From Caulobacteraceae bacterium (GTDB lineage Bacteria > Pseudomonadota > Alphaproteobacteria > Caulobacterales > Caulobacteraceae), in contig JAQGII010000397.1 in NCBI GenBank assembly GCA_028291305.1, positions 1 through 6,784 of the forward strand: 6,784 bases of DNA. Direction: 5' to 3'. Below, one piece after another: positions 1-4,976 of the stretch. Within the stretch, counting starts at the first letter, position 1; every line of letters starts with the position of its first letter. The translations under genes were made by a program, and so were the position numbers. The notes under the pieces were generated by a model. It searched no databases, was not told the origin of the DNA, and worked only from the letters and a program-made list of their open reading frames with translations.

Positions 1-903
1 GACTCGATCGGTCACATCGCGAGTTGAGGTGATTATGACGCGGTCGCCATCGTCGCCTTCCGCAAGGCGCGCGACGACCTCTACCCAAGCCAGGCTTCCA
101 TCTTGGCGATACATCCGGGTCGCAAGCCGCGTTGGCGTCCCCAGCGGAAGTTTGCGCAGTCGTCGGTTGGCCGCCTTCCAGGCCGCACGATCTTTGGCAG
201 GCATGAACTCGTCTCGCCGGCGTCCTATCATTTGACTGGGGGTGTAGCCGAGCAGCCTCTCGCAGGACGGGGAAACGTAGAGATACTCGCCGCTGATGTC
301 GTGCAGGCCGATCATGTCGGTGGCGTTCTCGGCGAGCATTCGGTAGCGCGCTTCGGCCTGCCTGCTTTCAGTCAGATCCTGCACTTGGGCGATGAAGTGT
401 TTCGGGCTGCCGTCGAGCTCCGCGATTAAGGAGGCGGTCAGCCGAACCCACACGATCGATCCGTCGGCGCGGAAGTATCGCTTATCCATGCTGTAACTGG
501 GAATTTCACCGGCGCGCAGACGCGACAGATCCGTCAGGTCGGCGTCCAGATCGTCGGGGTGCGTGATGCTCTGGAAATCCAGGGTGAGCATATGCGATTG
601 CGGATATCCGAGCAGCGCGCAGAACGCCCGGTTGATTTTTAGGAAGCGTCCATCGAGGCCAACGAGCGCCATGCCGATCGCGGCATGTTGGAAGGCGTTT
701 TCGAAGAGTTCGACGCGCTGGTCCAGCGGGCTTTCTTGGCCCGTCGCCGAGAACCGAGTGAACTCCGCTTCGACGGCGCCATCGTCCCCAATGACGACAG
801 TGTCGAGGTGGTCACCGAGCACGAGGGCGTTTGAGGCCGGCTCTCCTTTGGCGGGACAATTATCCAGGCCCGCAGCAACTGGTGACGTATCGGGCGAAGT
901 CAT
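1..903 (-). CDS. Tandem PAS/PAC sensor protein, N-terminal part (3' end outside window)
   Basis: Signal-sensing part of a probable sensor kinase or cyclic-di-GMP enzyme. The minus-strand frame is open from the ATG at 903 to the left edge (301 codons), so the output domain is not visible. Residues 1-61 are a low-complexity lead-in. PAS 1 is about 64-128 (FENAFQHAAIGMALVGLDG, then INRAFCALLGYP). PAC 1 is about 139-181 (YFRADGSIVWVRLTASLI, then FIAQVQDLTESR). PAS 2 is about 185-245 (YRMLAENATDMIGLHD, then YVSPSCERLLGYTP). PAC 2 is about 262-301 (MYRQDGSLAWVEV, then STRDVTDRV). No membrane segment or signal peptide is seen, so this part looks cytoplasmic. PAS domains bind small ligands or cofactors, but no diagnostic haem or flavin residue was recognised. 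An in-frame ATG at 936 would add 11 residues; 903 was preferred because a weak GAG lies 6 bases upstream. A histidine kinase, GGDEF/EAL protein or chemoreceptor could follow. No functional link to the catabolic genes is evident. Confidence 0.9.
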   Translation of the reverse strand, partial: MTSPDTSPVAAGLDNCPAKGEPASNALVLGDHLDTVVIGDDGAVEAEFTRFSATGQESPLDQRVELFENAFQHAAIGMALVGLDGRFLKINRAFCALLGYPQSHMLTLDFQSITHPDDLDADLTDLSRLRAGEIPSYSMDKRYFRADGSIVWVRLTASLIAELDGSPKHFIAQVQDLTESRQAEARYRMLAENATDMIGLHDISGEYLYVSPSCERLLGYTPSQMIGRRRDEFMPAKDRAAWKAANRRLRKLPLGTPTRLATRMYRQDGSLAWVEVVARLAEGDDGDRVIITSTRDVTDRV

Positions 904-981
904 TGAACACTCATGGTCAGGTTCGGAGCGCGTCATCGGCGCCCGCCCAACAAGAAGGGCCTCGGCCTCAAGATTTTCTGA

Positions 982-1176
982 ACGGCTGCCGCGTCAACCA
1001 CCCGCAAACGCATCCAGCCCTTCGACCCGCAGGCCTACAAGCTACGCAACCTCGTCGAGCGCATGTTCTGCAGGCTCAAGGATTGGCGACGCATCGCCAC
1101 CCGCTACGACAAGCTCGCAACAACCTTCGCCAACGCCGTTTGCATCGCCGCTATCGTCATCTGGTGGGTCCAATGA
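982..1176 (+). pseudogene. IS5-family transposase, C-terminal remnant
   Basis: About 64 codons, ending at TGA 1174-1176, encode the C-terminal end of an IS4/IS5-superfamily DDE transposase. The segment YKLRNLVERMFCRLK (1036-1080) fits the Y-(2)-R-(3)-E-(6)-K signature exactly, so the catalytic Glu (codon 1057-1059) is retained. It is followed by the typical RRIATRYDKLATTFANAV and a hydrophobic IWWVQ end. A TGA at 979-981 closes the frame upstream, and recognisable similarity fades around 985-995. Both catalytic Asp regions and the N-terminal DNA-binding part are absent; members of this family are usually about 250-330 residues. This is therefore a non-functional fragment. Family assignment is firm from the signature; the subgroup is not determined. 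Confidence 0.85.
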
Positions 1177-1190
1177 GTCTCGACCCTAAA
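982..1190 (+). mobile_element. Truncated IS5-family insertion sequence, right-hand end
   Basis: The transposase remnant plus the short tail after its stop. The bases after the stop (GAGTCTCGACCCTAAA, 1175-1190) lie where the terminal inverted repeat of such an element is expected. No partner repeat (TTTAGGGTCGAGACTC) was seen elsewhere in the window, so the left end is lost and the exact right boundary is an estimate. The fragment sits between the 5' end of the PAS gene and the 3' end of the FAH gene, so it marks an old insertion or rearrangement at the edge of the catabolic cluster. Confidence 0.6.
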
Positions 1191-1227
1191 CCGGGCGGCA
1201 TCTGGACGAACGGCTTACGCGGCGCAT

Positions 1228-2091
1228 TCATCGCCCGGCTGGCCCTCGGTGCGCGACGACCAACTGGCGCTGACAGCCGAGGCCTTCGATGCCGAGTTGG
1301 ACTTCGTCGCCCTCCTTGAGATAGCGCGGCGGCTTCATCCCCAGGCCGACGCCTTCGGGCGTCCCGGTGCAGATCACGTCGCCTGCACGCAGATTCATGA
1401 ATTGGGAGATGTGGGCGATCAGCTGGTGAACGCCGAAGATCATCTGCGAGGTGGATCCGTTCTGCATGCGGACCCCGTTGACGTCGAGCCACATGGAAAG
1501 CGACTGGACGTCTTCGATTTCGTCCGGGGTGACGAGCCAGGGCCCCAGGGGACCGAAGGTCGGGCAGCCCTTCCCCTTGACCCACTGGCCGCCGCCGCGT
1601 TCAAGCTGGTAGGCCCGTTCGGAGACGTCGTTGCAGATGCAGTAGCCCGCGATCACGTCGCGCGCGGCCTCTTCGTCGATGTAGGCCGCATCCTTGCCGA
1701 TCACGACGGCCAGCTCGACCTCCCAGTCGGTCTTCTCCGAGCCGGGCGGCAGGACGATGCGGTCGTCGGGTCCGCTCAGGCAGGACGGCGCTTTGGTGAA
1801 GATGATCGGCTCCTTCGGGGCCTCCATGTGGCTCTCGGCGGCGTGGTTTGCGAAGTTGAGGCCAACTGCGAGGAAATGCCCGACCGCGGCGACACACGGC
1901 CCAAGCCGCTCGCCGTCGGACACCTGCGGAAGGCTCGTCAGGTCAAGCGAGCTCAGGCGGGCGAGGGCCCCGGGGTGCAGCCATTCGCCCCGAAGGTCAG
2001 CAATCAGGGAGGAGATGTCCCGGCGGACGCCATCGCGGTCGAAAGCCCCCGGCCGTTCTTGGCCGGGAGGGCCGAAACGGAAAAGCCTCAT
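1228..2091 (-). CDS. Fumarylacetoacetate hydrolase (FAH) family enzyme
   Basis: A 287-residue cytoplasmic enzyme of the FAH superfamily, whose members use a divalent metal to hydrolyse, isomerise or decarboxylate oxo- and dioxo-acids in aromatic or amino-acid breakdown. Residues 1-70 form a variable N-terminal domain. The catalytic fold follows: GLNFANHAAES (77-87, His83), IIFTKAPSCLSGP (96-108), WEVELAVVIGK (123-133) with putative metal ligands Glu124 and Glu126, and CNDVSER (153-159) with the third ligand Asp155. KGKGCPTFGPLGPWLVT (172-188) and GTPEGVG (243-249) are also typical. Length and motif order are normal and no key residue is missing. The ATG at 2091 lies 2 bases after the aminotransferase stop (TGACCATG), so it is co-transcribed and probably translationally coupled. 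The precise reaction (2-hydroxyhepta-2,4-diene-1,7-dioate isomerase-like, acylpyruvate hydrolase-like, ureidoglycolate lyase-like) cannot be chosen; such specific names are often misapplied in this family. Confidence 0.93.
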   Translation of the reverse strand: MRLFRFGPPGQERPGAFDRDGVRRDISSLIADLRGEWLHPGALARLSSLDLTSLPQVSDGERLGPCVAAVGHFLAVGLNFANHAAESHMEAPKEPIIFTKAPSCLSGPDDRIVLPPGSEKTDWEVELAVVIGKDAAYIDEEAARDVIAGYCICNDVSERAYQLERGGGQWVKGKGCPTFGPLGPWLVTPDEIEDVQSLSMWLDVNGVRMQNGSTSQMIFGVHQLIAHISQFMNLRAGDVICTGTPEGVGLGMKPPRYLKEGDEVQLGIEGLGCQRQLVVAHRGPAGR

Positions 2092-2093
2092 GG

Positions 2094-3437
2094 TCAGGCG
2101 CTCGCGCTGAGCGCTTGGTCGACGGCGCGCACCGTTCGCTCCGCGTCTTCCTCGGTATGGGCGGCGGATACGAACCAGGTTCCACGGCCGGTCGGCCTCA
2201 CGCCGAGCGGCAGCAAGGCGTCGAGGAAGACGGCCTGCCGCTGAGCGTCGGCCCGCTTGTAGGAGGCGTAGTCGTAGGTCTCCGGCTCGTTGGTGAAAAG
2301 CGTGTGGAAGACGGCGCCGTATCCGAGCACCTTCAGGTTGGCCCCGTGACGTTGCGCCGCCTCGCGAATTCCGCCGATGATGGACTGGCCCACGCGTTCG
2401 ATGCGCTCGAAGGCTGCGCCGTTGTCGTCTGCGAGGACCTGGAGGGTCGCGATCCCGGCCGCGATGCTGACCAGGTTCGAGTTGTAGGTTCCGGAGTGGT
2501 TTACGCCGTTGGCAAAGAGATTCATCAGCTCGGCGCTGCCGGCCAGGGCCGCGACCGGGAAGCCGCCGCCGAAAGCCTTGGCGAAGGTCGATAGGTCCGG
2601 AAGAACTCCGAACATGCCTTGCGCGCCCGACAGGCCCAGGCGGAAGCCGGTGATCACCTCGTCGAAGATGAGGACCACCTTATATTGGTCGCAGAGCTCA
2701 CGCAGGCCCTGAAGATATCCGTCGCGCGGCGCGAGGACGCCGGTGTTGCACATGACGGGCTCGGTGATGATGGCCGCGACCTTGTCGCTGTTGTCCTTCA
2801 GGAACCGACGAACCGCATCGAGGTCGTTCCAGGGCAGGACGTAAGTGTGAGAGGTCGAAGAGACGTCCTGGCCCGGCGTCTGGAGGTGAACCGGGAAGGG
2901 CAGGCCTTCCACCGGGTCGTTCGCGGGGCCGGCGTGGTTCACGAGCACGTTGTCGAACCAGCCGTGGTACTGGCCTTCGAACTTGATGAAGCCCGGCCGA
3001 CCCGTGTGGGCGCGGGCCAGGCGAAGGGCGGCCTGCACCATCTCTGAGCCGGTAAGCCCGATGCGTACGCGCTCGGCGCTCGGAATATGCCGCGTCAGGA
3101 GCTCAGCGAGCTCGAGTTCGAGCGGGTGCTGGCCGGCGAACAGCTGGCCTAGTTGCAGCGTCTCCTCAACGGCCTTCAGCACAGGCGGGGGGGCATGTCC
3201 CAGGATCGTCGGGCCCATCCCGAGCGCGAAGTCGATGTACTCGTTCCCGTCGATGTCCGTGAGCTTCGATCCGGACCCGGATGCGAAACAGATCCTCTGG
3301 CCTGAAAGGCGAACGTTGCTGTTCACGCCGCCTGCGATCGCGTCAGCCGCCCTGCGGGCGTAGTTGTGCGACTGCTCAAGATGCAGCTCGTACGTGGCGC
3401 GGCTTGGTTCCAGCTGAGACAGGGTCGGACTCCTCAT
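2094..3437 (-). CDS. Class III PLP aminotransferase, glutamate-1-semialdehyde aminomutase-like
   Basis: A 447-residue fold-type I PLP enzyme of aminotransferase class III, closest in motifs to glutamate-1-semialdehyde 2,1-aminomutase. Visible landmarks: DGNEYIDFALGMGPTILGH (63-81), TGSEMVQAALRLAR (129-142) for phosphate binding, FEGQYHGW (153-160), DEVITGFR (259-266) with Asp259 expected to contact the PLP ring nitrogen, STFAKAFGGGFPVAALAG (283-300) with Lys287 as the Schiff-base lysine, and HSGTYNSN (314-321). Length is normal. It moves an amino group between an amino substrate and PLP; whether it acts as transaminase or intramolecular aminomutase is unknown. It is unlikely to be the tetrapyrrole HemL if the host is an alphaproteobacterium, because those make aminolevulinate by ALA synthase; the catabolic neighbours also argue against it. 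Start: the ATG at 3437 fits family length but has no clear Shine-Dalgarno. GTG 3512 in frame would add 25 residues with no domain content, and the frame stays open further into iclR. Confidence 0.92.
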   Translation of the reverse strand: MRSPTLSQLEPSRATYELHLEQSHNYARRAADAIAGGVNSNVRLSGQRICFASGSGSKLTDIDGNEYIDFALGMGPTILGHAPPPVLKAVEETLQLGQLFAGQHPLELELAELLTRHIPSAERVRIGLTGSEMVQAALRLARAHTGRPGFIKFEGQYHGWFDNVLVNHAGPANDPVEGLPFPVHLQTPGQDVSSTSHTYVLPWNDLDAVRRFLKDNSDKVAAIITEPVMCNTGVLAPRDGYLQGLRELCDQYKVVLIFDEVITGFRLGLSGAQGMFGVLPDLSTFAKAFGGGFPVAALAGSAELMNLFANGVNHSGTYNSNLVSIAAGIATLQVLADDNGAAFERIERVGQSIIGGIREAAQRHGANLKVLGYGAVFHTLFTNEPETYDYASYKRADAQRQAVFLDALLPLGVRPTGRGTWFVSAAHTEEDAERTVRAVDQALSASA

Positions 3438-3514
3438 TGCCAGGAGAACACGGCCGCCGAAGGTCTGACGGATCCCCAAATTCGAGGTGGTGGTGCTCTC
3501 GTCGTCCCGCACAT
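3434..3514 (-). other. Possible 26-codon leader ORF overlapping the aminotransferase start
   Basis: An ATG at 3514, just inside the expected transcript, opens 26 codons (MCGTTRAPPPRIWGS..., ending FSWQ). Its TGA stop (3436-3434) overlaps the aminotransferase start codon as ATGA. The aminotransferase has no visible Shine-Dalgarno, so translational coupling through this ORF is one way it could be initiated. The peptide is Arg/Pro-rich, has no recognisable ribosome-binding site of its own and resembles no known leader. A chance open frame is the main alternative. Confidence 0.2.
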
Positions 3515-3530
3515 CGGGACAGATGTCCCA
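3507..3530 (-). promoter_or_regulatory. Putative operator 1 (before the aminotransferase-FAH operon)
   Basis: On the minus strand a perfect palindrome GGGACA-TC-TGTCCC (3529-3516) is followed by GATGTGCGG. The same layout occurs before the divergent deacylase gene (palindrome at 4834-4847), with 19 of 24 bases matching over the extended site. One of the five differences is a matched C-G to T-A swap between the two arms, which keeps the palindrome. The site abuts the downstream edge of the best -10 candidate, a place where a bound protein would block transcription. The IclR-family protein encoded next door is the natural candidate binder; this is inferred from proximity and symmetry only. Confidence 0.65.
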
Positions 3531-3559
3531 TAATGCTTGCGGCGAGGCCGAGGTGTCCA
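3530..3559 (-). promoter_or_regulatory. Putative sigma70-type promoter of the aminotransferase-FAH operon
   Basis: On the minus strand, TGGACA (3559-3554) and CATTAT (3535-3530) are separated by 18 bases. They match the -35 and -10 consensus hexamers at 5 of 6 and 4 of 6 positions. Transcription would begin near 3523, within operator 1, leaving a leader of about 85 bases before the aminotransferase ATG. Read by eye only. Confidence 0.45.
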
Positions 3560-3698
3560 CCCAAAAATAAAGATCTGCGTCCTGGCGTGCGTCGCTATCC
3601 GGCGAGCGCGCGACAGGGTGCAAGCCGCCGGCATATTCCGGTCGGCGGCGAGCTTCGGCCGCTTGGGGGGGCGGCGGCGCGGAATCGCGCGAGGGCTT

Positions 3699-3723
3699 GG
3701 GAGCGGGAGCGGGAGCGGGGAGC
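3699..3723 (+). repeat. Short GGGAGC tandem repeat
   Basis: Three perfect GGGAGC hexamers (3699-3716) are followed by one copy with an extra G (3717-3723). The repeat is non-coding and lies just downstream of the iclR stop. It could vary in length by slippage but is too short to assign a role. Confidence 0.7.
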
Positions 3724-3748
3724 TCGCAGCTTGTCGAGCCCCGCGAGG

Positions 3749-4660
3749 TTAGGCGCGTCGCCGCTCGAGCGGCTTCATCGGAGAGATGTTCTCCCCGCTG
3801 ATTTCCATGGCCGCCACGCGTAGGCTGTCCGCGACCTCCTGCGTCCTCTCGATCGGGAATCGGCTGGCGACCCCGCTCAGGCTGACGGCGGTCGGCGTGC
3901 GCAGCCCTGGAACGAACACCGCCACGCACCGCCCCTCAGGCTCGTTCTCACAGTCGTCGATGGCATAGCCGCAGGCGCGCACGCGCTCAAGCTCGTGGAG
4001 GAACTCCTCCGGCGTCGTCATGGTCCGGTCTGTCAACTTGGGCATGCCGGTGCGCCGCAGGAGCGAGACCACCTCCTGGTCCGGAAGCGTCGCGGCGATC
4101 GCCTTGCCGAGCGCTGTGGCGTGGATGAGCTCGGTGTCGCCCTTGCGGGCGGCCAGCCTCATCGTGCGAGCGCTCTCGAGAATGTCGAGATAGACGATCT
4201 GATGGCCCACCAGCATGCCAAGATTGACCGTCTCGTCGTATCGATCGCGAACCTTCGCGAGAAACGGCCGGGTCCGTTGAATCAGTCGGTCGATGAAGCC
4301 GGTTTGCAGGGCCATGAGGCCGATGCCCAGCCGGTAGCGCGACGAGCGCGGATCGCGCTCCACGAAGCCTTCGGCCTCCAGGACCTGGAGGTAGCGGTGA
4401 GCCGAGCTCTTCGGCAGATCCGTTGCTGCGCCCACGTCGAGCAGCGAGACGCCTTCGTCATCGCCCTGGCCGATCAGCCGCAGAATGGCGCAGGTGCGCG
4501 CCACCGACCGGCCGCCTGACCGCTCGACGTCGGATTCGGACCTGACGGCGCCGGTCTGGACGTTCCCCTTGACCGCCTGGGTCTTGGTCGTGGCTGACCT
4601 CGCTGGCGCCGGGGCCGCGTCCTTCGGTTTTGCCGCTCGCGCGGGAGGCTTCTGACTCAT
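3749..4660 (-). CDS. IclR-family transcriptional regulator
   Basis: A 303-residue DNA-binding regulator, probably sensing a metabolite of the neighbouring pathway. Residues 1-50 are an Ala/Pro/Lys-rich, likely disordered extension, longer than in many IclR proteins. The winged helix-turn-helix spans about 51-111 (RSVARTCAILRLIG, then LDVGAATDLPKSSAHRYLQVLEAEGFVERD split across 74-103, then RYRLG). The effector-binding domain spans about 118-290, with TVNLGMLVGHQIVYLD (144-159), the family-typical HATALGKAIAATLP (180-193) and GYAIDDCENEPEGRCVAV (231-248). The ATG at 4660 was chosen because GGAAG lies 4 bases upstream and it avoids a non-conserved extension; the frame is open to an ATG at 4732. 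The gene sits between the two units it probably controls, upstream of the aminotransferase-FAH operon on the same strand and divergent from the deacylase. IclR proteins can repress or activate, and many regulate themselves. The effector is unknown. Confidence 0.93.
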   Translation of the reverse strand: MSQKPPARAAKPKDAAPAPARSATTKTQAVKGNVQTGAVRSESDVERSGGRSVARTCAILRLIGQGDDEGVSLLDVGAATDLPKSSAHRYLQVLEAEGFVERDPRSSRYRLGIGLMALQTGFIDRLIQRTRPFLAKVRDRYDETVNLGMLVGHQIVYLDILESARTMRLAARKGDTELIHATALGKAIAATLPDQEVVSLLRRTGMPKLTDRTMTTPEEFLHELERVRACGYAIDDCENEPEGRCVAVFVPGLRTPTAVSLSGVASRFPIERTQEVADSLRVAAMEISGENISPMKPLERRRA

Positions 4661-4673
4661 CAGGCTTCCATCA

Positions 4674-4689
4674 GGGAAAAATTCATCCC
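4674..4689. promoter_or_regulatory. Imperfect palindrome just upstream of the iclR start
   Basis: GGGAAAAATTCATCCC reads GGGA-NN-AATT-NN-TCCC, a 16-base palindrome with two unpaired positions per arm. It lies 14-29 bases before the iclR ATG. It shares the GGGA...TCCC ends and following G of operators 1 and 2 but is 2 bases longer inside. It may be a lower-affinity autoregulatory site; it may also be chance. Confidence 0.3.
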
Positions 4690-4811
4690 GTTCTCCGGGA
4701 CGTCGGATCGAATTTGGCTTATGGCCGAACAAGATTCAACCAAGTGAACGCAGCTTGGGCCTTCGGAGGGCCGAGCGCCACCCCCCGCCCGGCGAGGGTC
4801 GTCGAGCTCCC

Positions 4812-4841
4812 TTGTCCGCGATGCGTTGTTTTTGGGATAAC
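4812..4841 (+). promoter_or_regulatory. Weak candidate promoter for the deacylase gene
   Basis: TTGTCC (4812-4817) and GATAAC (4836-4841) are separated by 18 bases, each matching its consensus hexamer at about 4 of 6 positions. The -10 candidate lies inside operator 2, which would fit repression. A second option is TTGTGT (4849-4854) with CTATGT (4872-4877), 17 bases apart, which would put the operator just upstream of -35. The sequence does not decide between them. Confidence 0.3.
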
Positions 4842-4856
4842 TATCCCGTTGTGTGG
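4833..4856 (+). promoter_or_regulatory. Putative operator 2 (before the deacylase gene)
   Basis: A perfect palindrome GGGATA-AC-TATCCC (4834-4847) is followed by GTTGTGTGG. It is the partner of operator 1 at 3507-3530 and points in the direction of the gene it precedes, as operator 1 does. It ends 129 bases before the deacylase ATG. The two sites share TGGGA, the central CT, TCCCG and TGTG, with a compensated base pair between the arms. Confidence 0.65.
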
Positions 4857-4976
4857 ACACGCTCCATGGCGCTATGTTCGGGCCGGCGTCCAGATCCCCG
4901 ACGCCGATTGTCAGTGTCGCCAACGCGGAAGCTGTGGGGCTGCGCGTCCCGCCTTTCCGCCGACCGGGGTAGGTAA

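Larger units (their letters stand above)
3438..3748. other. 311-base gap between the iclR stop and the aminotransferase start
   Basis: No convincing gene lies here on either strand; the open frames read as Arg/Pro/Ala-rich shadow sequence. The gap holds the putative promoter and operator of the aminotransferase-FAH operon, the possible leader ORF, and a GC-rich stretch with a short hexamer repeat. A weak 5-base inverted repeat (GCTCG...CGAGC, about 3722-3739) lies just beyond the iclR stop, but no T-run follows, so it is not called a terminator. Confidence 0.6.
4661..4976. other. Divergent regulatory region between iclR and the deacylase gene
   Basis: This 316-base stretch has no convincing gene. 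It holds a loose palindrome next to the iclR start, operator 2, a weak promoter candidate, and a roughly 130-base leader ahead of the deacylase. A 36-codon frame (ATG 4866, Arg-rich) ends in TAA at 4974-4976, directly touching the deacylase ATG and in the same frame; it may be chance. A short inverted repeat TCCCG-TTCTC-CGGGA occupies 4686-4700. No clear promoter for iclR could be picked on the minus strand. Confidence 0.6.

Noticed and set aside
563..1189. 208-codon plus-strand frame across the PAS gene start and the IS fragment
   Set aside because: Ser/Arg/Pro-rich shadow translation; the real products here are the minus-strand PAS protein and the plus-strand transposase remnant in a different frame.
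1249..2244. 331-codon plus-strand frame opposite the FAH gene and aminotransferase end
   Set aside because: It spans two real genes on the other strand, has no recognisable domain, and reads as a GC-bias shadow.
3722..3739. Possible terminator hairpin after iclR
   Set aside because: Only a 5-base stem with an 8-base loop and no T-run.
3438..3929. Long N-terminal extension of the aminotransferase frame (up to 611 residues in total)
   Set aside because: The extra residues are Arg/Pro/Ala-rich with no domain, overlap the iclR 3' end in another frame, and would run across the putative promoter and operator. The family-sized protein starts at 3437.
4661..4732. 24-residue upstream extension of the IclR protein from the ATG at 4732
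   Set aside because: The ATG at 4660 has a GGAAG site at suitable distance, and the extension covers the palindrome region without resembling the family N-terminus.
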